The notes beneath the pieces are model-generated. The model worked only from the letters and a program-made list of their open reading frames with translations, did not search any database and was not told where the DNA came from. From assembly GCA_021234155.1 (NCBI GenBank), contig JAJEKV010000054.1, positions 9,258,655 through 9,322,654 of the forward strand: a DNA stretch of 64,000 nucleotides, in the 5' to 3' direction. The DNA comes from Isoetes taiwanensis (taxonomy: Eukaryota; Streptophyta; Lycopodiopsida; Isoetales; Isoetaceae). Positions 34,681 to 46,597 of the stretch are shown here, one piece after another (position 1 is the stretch's first letter; each line of letters begins with the position of its first letter). A program made the position numbers and the translations under genes.

Positions 34681-34727
34681 TGTTCCCTCCCTCCCTCCCT
34701 CCCCACCCTCCCTCCCTCTCTCTCGTG
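34681..34727 (+). repeat. CCCT microsatellite
   Basis: A run of CCCT units (CCCTCCCTCCCTCCC and neighbours) followed by CTCTCTCT. A simple pyrimidine microsatellite. Confidence 0.9.
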
Positions 34728-34829
34728 TCAGTACCAAAGTCATATATCTCTTATATATACAAGTGGTTGTACTATGAGGGAGTATAAAAATTCTGAGCCA
34801 TTAAATGAATGTTCTATAAATAACCTCTT

Positions 34830-35180
34830 ACATTCTCCAAGACTGGAGAAAAATTTCCCTAGATTCTCAAAGATGTTATGAAGATTCTTCTAGATTCTCT
34901 TGACATTCCCATAGATTCCTTAAGATACTCTTGAGATTCTCCTAGATTCTCAAAGTTTATCCCAAATTTCCTCTAGATTTTGTAAGATTGTATGTAGATT
35001 CTCCTAGATTCCTTTGTATTCTATAAAGATTCCCCTAGATTCTCTAAGGTCCCATCAAGATTCCTCTAGATTTTCAAGAATTTTATAAAGATTCTGCTAG
35101 ATTCTCTTGGGTCCTCCAAGATTCTATGTAGATTCTCTTAAATTCCCTTAGATTCTCCAAGATTCCATCAAGATTCCCTT
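34830..35180 (+). repeat. Degenerate AGATTC minisatellite outside the tandem block
   Basis: Continuous degenerate repeats of about 12 bp based on AGATTCCCTTAG and AGATTCTCC run up to the first 4.6-kb unit and continue inside it. The minisatellite therefore existed before the large duplication, which appears to have broken within it. Confidence 0.75.
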
Positions 35181-36582
35181 AGGTTCTCAAGCATTTATGA
35201 GGATTCCCTTAGATTCTCAAACATTCCTTTGAGATTCCCTTATATTCCACTAAGATTCCCCTAAGCTCCCTTAGATTCCCAAGATTCTATGTAGATTCTC
35301 TTAGATTCCCTTGGATTCTATAAAGATTCCCTTAGATTCCTTAAGATTCTCAGAGATTATCCCAAATTTCCTCTAGATTTTGTAAAATTGTATGTAGATT
35401 CTTCTAGATTCCTTTGGATTCTGTAAAGATTCCCTTAGACTCTCCAAGATCCCATCAAGATTCCTCTAGATTTTCAAGATTCCCTTAGATCCTCTGAGAT
35501 TCTATGTAGATTTTCTTAATTTCCCTTAGATTCTCCAAGATATCATCAAGATTCCCTTAGATTCTTAAGCATTTTACGAAAATTCTCTTAGATTTCTAGA
35601 TTTTACGAAGATTCTCTTAGATTTCTCTTACGATCATATTGGCCCCAACTGCGACGAAACGATGCTAATGCACCACTCATTAAAAAGTTCTTGATGAACG
35701 GAATTCAAAGGCATGGGCTTCACCTTCATCCGACCACTCTACTCCAAGTTACAATGATTTGAAGGCAGCAAAGGAAGCTTCCTAGAAAGTTAATGTATTA
35801 ATTGCTTCATTAATGTTAAAAAATGCATCTTCCTTGCACCTTCTTATAACATTTCAATGGATGAGATTCTTGCCCCCTTTTTCTAATCAGCGTTCTAGAT
35901 TGCTTGCCCTAATTTTCATACGTACGGATGACCCATACATGGGACCATGCATGCCCCCATGCCTACGTGGCAACATCATAGCCGTTAACCAAGTAATTTA
36001 ACAGCTATGATCAATATTACATATAAATGGGCATTATATCACAAAAAGGCACGATATACCTGTAAATATATTAGTGATATATATATACAAGAAAATTAAT
36101 GTGTCCTACGGTGCATGTTCGAGTTTTAGCATGTTCCTACGGTGCAAGTTCTTGGCGTGCCCTACATTCTAAAAGAATCTCTTGAAAATACTCTAAATTC
36201 ATAGATTCTCTAAGATTCTACCAAGGTTCTCTTAGAGGTTTCGTGGAGATTCCTCTAAATTTTTGAAGATTCCCTCTAGATTCCATTAGATTTCCATAGA
36301 TTCTCCAAGATTCTATGAAGATCCCCTTAGACCCCTTTAGATTTTATGGGATTGCCCTAGGTTCCCTTACATCATATGAGATTCAAAGAGATTCTATAAA
36401 GATTCCCCTAGATACTCTAAGATTTCATCAACATTTTCTTAGATTCCCTTAGATTTTATGAAGATTCCCTTAGATCCCCCAGATTTTAAGAGATTCCCTT
36501 AGGCTTGTAAATATTTTCCTAGATTCTCTTACATTTTATGAGATTTTCTTAAATTCCGTTAGATTCTCCTGGATTTCTTTAT

Positions 36583-36870
36583 ATTTTAGAACTTTTTAGA
36601 ATATTCTAAGACTTTCTGGAACATTCTGAAACTTTCAAGATATCCTAGAACCTTCTGGAAGTATTTCCCTAAATTCTCTTACATTCTCGTAGATTCCCCT
36701 ACATTCTAGAACATTCTAGAACTTATTAGAACAATTTGGAACTTTCTGGAAGAATTTTCTTAGATTCCCCCCAGATTCTCTTATGTTCTAGAACTTTCTA
36801 GAATATTTTGGAACTTTCTAGAAGATTCTAGAACTTTCTAGAGCCTTCCAGAACATTTAATAACTCTTTT
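36583..36870. repeat. GAA/TTC 10-bp periodic array, unit 1 (heat-shock-element-like)
   Basis: GAA and TTC triplets alternate every 5 bp. From 36786 to 36858, 12 of 15 consecutive triplets are exact and the other three differ by one base; from 36704 to 36751, 8 of 10 are exact, including TTCTAGAACATTCTAGAA. This is the grammar of heat-shock-factor binding sites. It may equally be a decayed 10-bp satellite with consensus CTTTCTAGAA. Confidence 0.8.
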
Positions 36871-36947
36871 GAACTAGCTAGAATGTTATACTCTATTTTA
36901 TCTTAATTAGAATGTTACCCTTAAGTATATTTGAAACATAAATTAAT

Positions 36948-37011
36948 GCCTGGTCTAATGGTTAGAATTGGGGGCTGGGGGGCCAATGACTAGGGTTAAA
37001 ATCCCCCACAC
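36948..37011 (+). repeat. tRNA-like remnant, unit 1
   Basis: GCCTGGTCTAATGGTTAGAA supplies an A-box-like core and AGGGTTAAAATCCC a B-box-like core about 35 bp downstream, as in Glu/Gln-type tRNA genes and SINE heads. Copies lie at 41576-41638 and 46536-46597. No complete cloverleaf was found. Confidence 0.6.
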
Positions 37012-37039
37012 AAAAAATTTTAAAAGCCTTTTCTTAAGG

Positions 37040-37660
37040 GATGAGCATTCAATGTGGACCGTAGGATCTTGGATCCGATCAAGGGTCGAGATCTCACCAC
37101 GTGACAATAATTAAAGCAACATGAGCCATAGGATCTATTACATATAGTTCCCAAAGTCACGTGCACCATAGGATATGTACCAAGCCACGTGAGCCGTAGG
37201 ATCCTGGATCGACGATCAGGATCAAAGAATAAATTCAATGTGGACCATAGGATCTTGGATCCGATCAAGGGTCGAGATCTCACCACGTGACAATAATTAA
37301 AGGAACATGAGCCATAGGATCTATTACATATGATTCCCAAAGTCATGTGCACCATAGGATATGTACCAAGCCACGTGAGCCGTAGGATCCTGGATCGACG
37401 ATCAGGATCAAAGAACAATCTGGACTGCAGGATCTATTACACATATCATTCCCAAAGCCATGTGCACTGTAGGATGTGTCCCAAAGCAACGTGAGCCGTA
37501 GGATCTCGGACCGACGATCAGTATCAGATCAACCTGGACCGTAGGATCGCTTATATATAATCTACAAACAAACTCCCAAGCCATCTGGGACGTACGATAC
37601 GCCCCAAAGCCACGTGAGTCGTGGGATCTCGGACCAATGGTCGGATTGAGCGCGACAAAC
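37040..37660. repeat. CCGTAGGATC repeat zone, unit 1
   Basis: Variants of GTGAGCCGTAGGATC, TGGACCGTAGGATC and TCGGACCGACGATCAG recur at about 60-95 bp spacing, many with a CACGTG E/G-box core (for example near 37097 and 37193). A block of about 185 bp is tandemly duplicated here but single in the other two units. Confidence 0.75.
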
Positions 37661-40600
37661 ATAAGAACATATATATGTTATGATATTATACAAGTGTTTG
37701 TACTATGTAGGGCCTGTATGAAGTTGAATGTACATGTTTTGCGGATTGTAGCCAGTCAATTGTACGAGCCAATGTCAATAAGATTCGTGAGAGTACGTGT
37801 GAGATTCCATCAGATTTTAGAATTTTTTACTTCGCTAGATGTTATAAAGATTCATAATTTTTATGAAAATGCATTGACATTTCATAAAGATAAACGTAGT
37901 TTTGATATACTTTCTAGGCACAGTCGTCCTCGCAAAGTGAAGGATTCACTTAATTTCTCTTATGATTAATCATTAAGGATTTATCTAGATTCATTTAAGA
38001 TCCGCAAAGGTCCCCTTCAGATTCCCTTAGATTCAATAAGATTCCTGTAGATTCTTTGAAATTTTATAAGGATTTTGCCTTACATCCCCTTAAGGTTCCT
38101 AAGATTTCACAAGTATTATGCCAGATTCTTTGATATTCTATGAAGAATCCATCGGGCTCTCCAATGTTCCCTCAATATTCCCCTAGAGGTTCCATAAAGA
38201 TTCCTCTAGATTTCCTTAAGATTCCCCAAGAGTCTTATAGATAGCTTAGGATTCTATGAATATTCTCCTAGATTATCTAACATTCTATGAAGGATCCCTT
38301 AGATTCTCGAACATTCCCTTAAAAGATTCTCCTAAATTCCTTCAAGATTCTTTGAGATTCCATCAAGGTTCCTCCAGATTCTCTTTGATCTCCTGAATAT
38401 TCTATTAGATTCCACAAAGATTCCACTATATTTTCTAATACTCTAATGAAATTCCCCTAGATCCAAAGTCCAAGATACATTAAGATTCATTGTGATTCTA
38501 TAGAATCTCTCAATTTCCCCAACTTTCCCTCAACATTTCTCCAAACTCCCTACAATTCTGTGAAAAACTCATAAATTCCTTTAGATTCTAAAAGATTTTC
38601 CTAGATTCTCTATGATTTCCATAGATTCCTCAAGATTCCTTCAAGATTCCTTGAGATTCTACTAATGTTCTATTATGAAAAGTGAAATCAATAAAATGGT
38701 TGATAATCGTTATTGTCTGTTTCATCCATGAATTGCACGTTACATCTTCCAAATTCTTCAGAATTGACTGATATGGTGAATCTCTTGATCCTGAACTCTC
38801 AAACACGTGAGCCCTAAACCCATAAATCCTAAACTGATGAATTCTTCAGAGTTGCATCATATGATGAATCTTTTTATCCTAAACAGACGTGGGCCGTAAA
38901 CCCATAAATCATAAACCGATGTCGAGCAATAATTGTTGTGCCTCGGTTCAGTAAACTATCCCATATAACCATTTTAAAAGGTACAATTTTGGAGAATAAA
39001 TAGACACTTTGGGGGCCTAGTGAGTGCGTATCTGAAGAGTAAGCATAAGACATGTGATAAACACTATCACTAGATGGTTTTGTAGAGTCATTGACTTAGA
39101 ATTTTAAGCAATGGGAGATAATTTGAGAAGCATGAAAGCATAAAGTAGCATCATCAAGAAGAATCTTTTATTTTTTTTTTTTTTATATAGGGGTTTATCT
39201 TGTTTTAGCATCGACTCATAAATTCAATCAAAGTTGCAAATTGTTTAGTTGTGCCCCAAAGACAATTTGTTATGGTTTGCATTGGAACAGTTTAGAATCA
39301 GCTCATAAATTTAATCAAAGTTGCAAATTGTTTAATTGTGCCCCAAAGAGTTTCTTTTGATGGTTGCATCAATCAACAAGGATATGAAGTCTTAATAATG
39401 TTATATGAGCTAGGATCATTACATTGGAACTTTTATGAAATCCAATTGAATTATTGTTATTGAAAAGTACTTGTTGGTCTAACTTTGGCTTTGTGCAAAT
39501 TTTCCCATAGAATATCATGTAATACGGGCATATGTTAAGAAAGATATGAAAACTATATGTATATTTCTTGCAGAATCTTATAAACGCTTGCAAATCTTGC
39601 AATATATGACAAGATACTTCCCAACTCCCTTCAAATTGAACAATACATATCAATGACTGGCAATTCCATATCCTGATTGAGCAAAAAGCATAAAATATTC
39701 TGTAAACTTGAATATTTTATATTGGGCCATGTCTAGCCATTGGCCATGTCATGCAGGACGATGTCAAGACATCATCCTGCATCGGCAAATTCTTCCTGCA
39801 TCAGCAAATTCTTCCGCTCAAATTTGAAGGTTCTCAAGCATTTATGAGGATTCCCTTAGATTCTCAAACATTCCTTTGAGATTCCCTTATATTCTACTAA
39901 GATTCCCCTAAGCTCCCTTAGATTCCCAAGATTCTATGTAGATTCTCTTAGATTCCCTTGGATTCTATAAAGATTCCCTTAGATTCCTTAAGATTCTCAG
40001 AGATTATCCCAAATTTCCTCTAGATTTTGTAAGATTGTATGTTGATTCTTCTAGATTCCTTTGGATTCTATAAAGATTCCCTTAGACTCTCCAAGATCCC
40101 ATCAAGATTCCTCTAGATTTTCAAGATTCCCTTAGATCCTCCGAGATTCTATGTAGATTTTCTTAATTTCCCTTAGATTCTCCAAGATATCATCAAGATT
40201 CCCTTAGATTCTTAAGCATTTTACGAAGATTCTCTTAGATTTCTAAACATTCCCTTAGAATTCGATCATATTGGCCCCAACTGCGACGAAACGATGCTAA
40301 TGCACCACTCATTAAAAAGTTCTTGATGAACGGAATTCAAAGGCATGGGCTTCACCTTTACTCCAAGTTACAATGATTTGAAGGCAGCAAAAGAAGCTTC
40401 CTAGAAAGTCAATGTATTAATTGCTTCATTAATGTTAAAAAATGCATCTTCCTTGCACCTTCTTATAACATTTCAATGGATGAGATTCTTGCCCCCTTTT
40501 TCTAATCAGCGTTCTAGATTGCTTGCCCTAATTTTCATACGTACGGATGACCCATACATGGGCCCATGCATGCCCCCATGCCTACGTGGCAACATCATAG

Positions 40601-41210
40601 CCGTTAACCAAGTAATTTAACAGCTATGATCAATATTACATATAAATGGGCATTATATCACAAAAAGGCACGTTATACCTGTAAATATATTAGTGATATA
40701 TATATACAAGAAAATTAATGTGTCCTACGGTGCATGTTCGAGTTTTAGCATGTTCCTACGGTGCAAGTTCTTGGCGTGCCCTACATTCTAAAAGAATCTC
40801 TTGAAAATACTCTAAATTCATAGATTCTCTAAGATTCTACCAAGGTTCTCTTAGAGGTTTCGTGGAGATTCCTCTAAATTTTAAAAGATTCCCTCTAGAT
40901 TCCATTAGATTTCCATAGATTCTCCAAGATTCTATGAAGATCCCCTTAGATCCCCTTAGATCCCTTTAGATTTTATGGGATTGCCCTAGGTTCCCTTACA
41001 TCATATGAGATTCAAAGAGATTCTATAAAGATTCCCCTAGATACTCTAAGATTTCATCAACATTTTCTTAGATTCCCTTAGATTTTATGAAGATTCCCTT
41101 AGATCCCCCAGATTTTAAGAGATTCCCTTAGGCTTGTAAATATTTTCCTAGATTCTCTTACATTTTATGAGATTTTCTTAAATTCCGTTAGATTCTCCTG
41201 GATTTCTTTA

Positions 41211-41500
41211 TATTTTAGAACTTTTTAGAATATTCTAAGACTTTCTGGAACATTCTGAAACTTTCAAGATATCCTAGAACCTTCTGGAAGTATTTCCCTA
41301 GATTCTCTTACATTCTCGTAGATTCCCCTACATTCTAGAACATTCTAGAACTTATTAGAACAATTTGGAACTTTCTGGAAGAATTTTCTTAGATTCCCCC
41401 CAGATTCTCTTATGTTCTAGAACTTTCTAGAATATTTTGGAACTTTCTAGAAGATTCTAGAACTTTCTAGAGCCTTCCAGAACATTTTAGAACTCTTTTG
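41211..41500. repeat. GAA/TTC periodic array, unit 2
   Basis: Same array as at 36583-36870, carried along in the duplication, with the 5-bp alternation of GAA and TTC intact. Confidence 0.8.
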
Positions 41501-41575
41501 AACTAGCTAGAATGTTATACTCTATTTATCTTAATTAGAATGTTACCCTTAAGTATATTTGAAACATAAATTAAT

Positions 41576-41638
41576 GCCTGGTCTAATGGTTAGAATTGGG
41601 GGCTGGGGGGCCAATGACTAGGGTTAAAATCCCCCACA
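41576..41638 (+). repeat. tRNA-like remnant, unit 2
   Basis: Second copy of the tRNA-like sequence described at 36948-37011, with the same A-box and B-box cores. Confidence 0.6.
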
Positions 41639-43147
41639 CAAAAAATTTTAAAAGCCTTTTCTTAAGGGATGAGCATTCAATGTGGACCGTAGGATCTTGG
41701 ATCCGATCAAGGGTCGAGATCTCACCACGTGACAATAATTAAAGGAACATGAGCCATAGGATCTATTACATATAATTCCCAAAGTCATGTGCACCATAGG
41801 ATATGTACCAAGCCACGTGAGCCGTAGGATCCTGGATCGACGATCAGGATCAAAGAACAATCTGGACTGCAGGATCTATTACACATATCATTCCCAAAGC
41901 CATGTGCACTGTAGGATGTGTCCCAAAGCAACGTGAGCCGTAGGATCTCGGACCGACGATCAGTATCAGATCAACCTGGACCGTAGGATCGCTTATATAT
42001 AATCTACAAACAAACTCCCAAGCCATCCGGGGACGACGATCGCCCCAAAGCCCACGTGAGTCGTGGGATCTCGGACCAATGGTCGGATTGAGCGCGACAA
42101 ACATAAGAACATATATATGTTATGATATTATACAAGTGTTTGTACTATGTAGGGCCTGTATGAAGTTGAATGTACATGTTTTGCGGATTGTAGCCAGTCA
42201 ATTGTACGAGCCAATGTCAATAAGATTCGTGAGAGTACGTGTGAGATTCCATCAGATTTTAGAATTTTTTACTTCGCTAGATGTTATAAAGATTCATAAT
42301 TTTTATGAAAATGCATTGACATTTCATAAAGATAAACGTAGTTTTGATATACTTTCTAGGCACAGTCGTCCTCGCAAAGTGAAGGATTCACTTAATTTCT
42401 CTTATGATTAATCATTAAGGATTTATCTAGATTCATTTAAGATCCGCAAAGGTCCCCTTCAGATTCCCTTAGATTCAATAAGATTCCTGTAGATTCTTTG
42501 AAATTTTATAAGGATTTTGCCTTACATCCCCTTAAGGTTCCTAAGATTTCACAAGTATTATGCCAGATTCTTTGATATTCTATGAAGAATCCATCGGGCT
42601 CTCCAATGTTCCCTCAATATTCCCCTAGAGGTTCCATAAAGATTCCTCTAGATTTCCTTAAGATTCCCCAAGAGTCTCATAGATAGCTTAGGATTCTATG
42701 AATATTCTCCTAGATTATCTAACATTCTATGAAGGATCCCTTAGATTCTCGAATATTCCCTTAAAAGATTCTCCTAAATTCCTTCAAGATTCTTTGAGAT
42801 TCCATCAAGGTTCCTCCAGATTCTCTTTGATCTCCTGAATATTCTATTAGATTCCACAAAGATTCCACTATATTTTCTAATACTCTAATGAAATTCCCCT
42901 AGATCCAAAGTCCAAGATACATTAAGATTCATTGTGATTCTATAGAATTTCTCAATTTCCCCAACTTTCCCTCAACATTTCTCCAAACTCCCTACAATTC
43001 TGTGAAAAACTCATAAATTCCTTTAGATTCTAAATGATTTTCCTAGATTCTCTATGATTTCCATAGATTCCTCAAGATTCCTTCAAGATTCCTTGAGATT
43101 CTACTAATGTTCTATTATGAAAAGTGAAATCAATAAAATGGTTGATA

Positions 43148-43702
43148 CATTAGAGGAAGTTTGAGATCTCATTTCATCCCCATAAGAATCCTCCAATGGA
43201 ATGGCTACCCTCTATTAACTGCAATTAATGCAGCACCAACAACTTCATTGCTGTTGTTTTTCCCCCATAACTTTTGATCCACTTGTCAAAATGTTGCGGC
43301 ATTTGTTGCATTAGATGCGGAATGAAAAGATCTTTCCAATGATATATAGTTATGATGTATTTCAATATGGTCATATGCGTTAACCTTAAAAAAATATGAT
43401 TTTTTGCTTATTTCTTATATATTTATATCGTAAAAGATGTATGAATGGGTTATCACTAGATAGATCTTGTGAAGACGAACCCATTGCTACAAAAAGTTTT
43501 TGAATCGGAGTTCTGGATCAAAAGTTATAATGAAAAAATGATTCTACAGAAGTTAGTTGCAGCTGCATTAATTACAGGCTGCCACATAATACTGGAATGA
43601 GATATACTGGAGCTCTTCTCTTATTGGACAGTTTAAAAAGCTGACATGGCATTTTAAGCATCCCTTAATGGGACAAAATGTGATCTCATTTTTCCTCTAA
43701 TG
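43148..43702. mobile_element. 555-bp non-autonomous TIR element (MITE) in unit 2 only
   Basis: Present in unit 2 and absent from the same site in units 1 and 3, where the uninterrupted sequence is GGTTGATAATCGTT. The ends are inverted repeats of about 35 bp beginning CATTAGAGGAA, then TGAGATC and CATTT in both arms. Comparison with the empty sites places the boundaries uniquely and shows no target-site duplication. No coding capacity. The family is uncertain; TSD-free TIR insertion recalls Spy-type elements, but I cannot assign it. Confidence 0.85.
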
Positions 43703-46170
43703 ATCGTTATTGTCTGTTTCATCCATGAGTTGCACGTTACATCTTCCAAATTCTTCAGAATTGACTGATATGGTGAATCTCTTGATCCTGAACTCTCAAA
43801 CACGTGAGCCCTAAACCCATAAATCCTAAACTGATGAATTCTTCAGAGTTGCATCATATGATGAATCTTTTTATCCTAAACAGACGTGGGCCGTAAACCC
43901 ATAAATCATAAACCGATGTCGAGCAATAATTGTTGTGCCTCGGTTCAGTAAACTATCCCATATAACCATTTTAAAAGGTACAATTTTGGAGAATAAATAG
44001 ACACTTTGGGGGCCTAGTGAGTGCGTATCTGAAGAGTAAGCATAAGACATGTGATAAACACTATCACTAGATGGTTTTGTAGAGTCATTGACTTAGAATT
44101 TTAAGCAATGGGAGATAATTTGAGAAGCATGAAAGCATAAAGTAGCATCATCAAGAAGAATCTTTTATCTTTTATCGGGGTTTATCTTCAGCTTAGAATC
44201 GACTCATAAATTCAATCAAAGTTGCAAATTGTTTAGTTGTGCCCCAAAGACAATTTGTTCGGTTGCGCTTCAGTTTAGAATCAGCTCATAAATTTAATCA
44301 AAGTTGCAAATTGTTTAATTGTGCCCCAAAGAGTTTCTTTTGATGGTTGCATCAATCAACAAGGATATGAAGTCTTAATAATGTTATATGAGCTAGGATC
44401 ATTACATTGGAACTTTTATGAAATCCAATTGAATTATTGTTATTGAAAAGTACTTGCTGGTCTAACTTTGGCTTTGTGCAAATTTTCCCATAGAATATCA
44501 TGTAATACGGGCATATGTTAAGAAAGATATGAAAACTATATGTATATTTTTTGCAGAATCTTATAAACGCTTGCAAATCTTGCAATATATGACAAGATAC
44601 TTTCAACTCCCTTCAAATTGAACAATACATATCAATGACTGGCAATTCCATATCCTGATTGAGCAAAAAGCATAAAATATTCTGTAAACTTGAATATTTT
44701 ATATTGGGCCATGTCTAGCCATTGGCCATGTCATGCAGGACGATGTCAAGACATCATCCTGCATCGACAAATTCTTCCTGCATCAGCAAATTCTTCCGCT
44801 CAAATTTGAAGGTTCTCAAGCATTTATGAGGATTCCCTTAGATTCTCAAACATTCCTTTGAGATTCCCTTATATTCCACTAAGATTCCCCTAAGCTCTCT
44901 TAGATTCCCAAGATTCTATGTAGATTCTCTTAGATTCCCTAAGATTCTCAGAGATTATCCCAAATTTCCTCTAGATTTTGTAAGATTGTATGTAGATTCT
45001 TCTAGATTCCTTTGGATTCTGTAAAGATTCCCTTAGACTCTCCAAGATCCCATCAAGATTCCTCTAGATTTTCAAGATTCCCTTAGATCCTCCGAGATTC
45101 TATGTAGATTTTCTTAATTTCCCTTAGATTCTCCAAGATATCATCAAGATTCCCTTAGATTCTTAAGCATTTTACGAAGATTCTCTTAGATTTCTAAACA
45201 TTCCCTTAGAATTCGATCATATTGGCCCCAACTGCGACGAAACGATGCTAATGCACCACTCATTAAAAAGTTCTTGATGAACGGAATTCAAAGGCATGGG
45301 CTTCACCTTCATCCGACCACTCTACTCCAAGTTACAATGATTTGAAGGCAGCAAAGGAAGCTTCCTAGAAAGTCAATGTATTAATTGCTTCATTAATGTT
45401 AAAAAATGCATCTTCCTTGCACCTTCTTATAACATTTCAATGGATGAGATTCTTGCCCCCTTTTTCTAATCAGCGTTCTAGATTGCTTGCCCTAATTTTC
45501 ATACGTACGGATGACCCATACATGGGCCCATGCATGCCCCCATGCCTACGTGGCAACATCATAGCCGTTAACCAAGTAATTTAACAGCTATGATCAATAT
45601 TACATATAAATGGGCATTATATCACAAAAAGGCACGATATACCTGTAAATATATTAGTGATATATATACAAGAAAATTAATGTGTCCTACGGTGCATGTT
45701 CGAGTTTTAGCATGTTCCTACGGTGCAAGTTCTTGGCGTGCCCTACATTCTAAAAGAATCTCTTGAAAATACTCTAAATTCATAGATTCTCTAAGATTCT
45801 ACCAAGGTTCTCTTAGAGGTTTCGTGGAGATTCCTCTAAATTTTAGAAGATTCCCTCTAGATTCCATTAGATTTCCATAGATTCTCCAAGATTCTATGAA
45901 GATCCCCTTAGATCCCCTTAGATCCCTTTAGATTTTATGGGATTGCCCTAGGTTCCCTTACATCATATGAGATTCAAAGAGATTCTATAAAGATTCCCCT
46001 AGATACTCTAAGATTTCATCAACATTTTCTTAGATTCCCTTAGATTTTATGAAGATTCCCTTAGATCCTCCAGATTTTAAGAGACTCCCTTAGGCTTGTA
46101 AATATTTTCCTAGATTCTCTTACATTTTATGAGATTTTCTTAAATTCCGTTAGATTCTCCTGGATTTCTT

Positions 46171-46478
46171 TATATTTTAGAACTTTTTAGAATATTCTAA
46201 GACTTTTCGAACATTTCAAACTTTCAAGATATCCTAGAACCTTAGGAAGTATTTCCCTAGATTCTCTTACATTCTCGTAGATTCCCCTACATTCTAGAAC
46301 ATTCTAGAACTTATTAGAATAATTTGGAACTTTCTGGAAGAATTTTCTTAGATTCCCCCTAGATTCTCTTATGTTCTAGAACTTTCTAGAATATTTTGGA
46401 ACTTTCTAGAAGATTCTAGAACTTTCTAGAGCCTTCCAGAACATTTTAGAACTCTTTTGAACTAGCTAGAATGTTATA
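46171..46478. repeat. GAA/TTC periodic array, unit 3
   Basis: Third copy of the heat-shock-element-like array; it shows a few more small changes near 46200-46250 than the other two but the main run is kept. Confidence 0.8.
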
Positions 46479-46535
46479 CTCTATTTTATCTTAATTAGAA
46501 TGTTACCCTTAAGTATATTTGAAACATAAATTAAT

Positions 46536-46597
46536 GCCTGGTCTAATGGTTAGAATTAAATTTTGGGGGCCAATGACTAGGGTTAAAATCCCCCACA
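46536..46597 (+). repeat. tRNA-like remnant, unit 3
   Basis: Third copy of the tRNA-like sequence. The region between the boxes differs from the other two (AAATTTTGGGGGCC in place of a G-rich stretch), so any tRNA-like fold is not conserved. Confidence 0.55.

Larger units (their letters stand above)
35181..39827. repeat. Large tandem block, unit 1 (4647 bp)
   Basis: First of three head-to-tail units that each begin AGGTTCTCAAGCATTTATGA. Contents in order: AGATTC minisatellite, a unique-looking 62-codon stretch (35813-36001), more minisatellite, a GAA/TTC array (36583-36870), a tRNA-like remnant (36948-37011), a CCGTAGGATC repeat zone, more minisatellite (37970-38690), and a final unique part ending CTCAAATTTGA. 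Unit 1 alone has an extra internal copy of about 185 bp in the CCGTAGGATC zone (about 37050-37412). The small open frames shared by all units are not evidence of genes, since the units are nearly identical throughout. Confidence 0.9.
39828..44809. repeat. Large tandem block, unit 2 (4982 bp)
   Basis: Second copy of the block, nearly identical to unit 1 over most of its length. It differs mainly by lacking the extra CCGTAGGATC copy and by a 555-bp TIR element at 43148-43702. Without that insert it is about 4427 bp. Confidence 0.9.

Noticed and set aside
35813-36001. A 62-codon frame present in all three tandem units (also 40432-40620 and 45396-45584)
   Set aside because: The units are nearly identical everywhere, so shared frames carry no evidence of coding constraint, and there is no recognised motif.
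36948-37011. Functional tRNA gene
   Set aside because: Only A-box and B-box-like cores are present; no acceptor-stem pairing or clear anticodon arm could be built, and the third copy changes the middle.
37637-37969. A 110-codon frame conserved in all three tandem units (also 42079-42411 and 47018-47350)
   Set aside because: Same reason: block identity explains the conservation, and the sequence runs into minisatellite.
43148-43702. Helitron as an explanation for the insertion without a target duplication
   Set aside because: The ends are inverted repeats beginning CATTAG, not TC...CTRR with a terminal hairpin, and the insertion is not between A and T.
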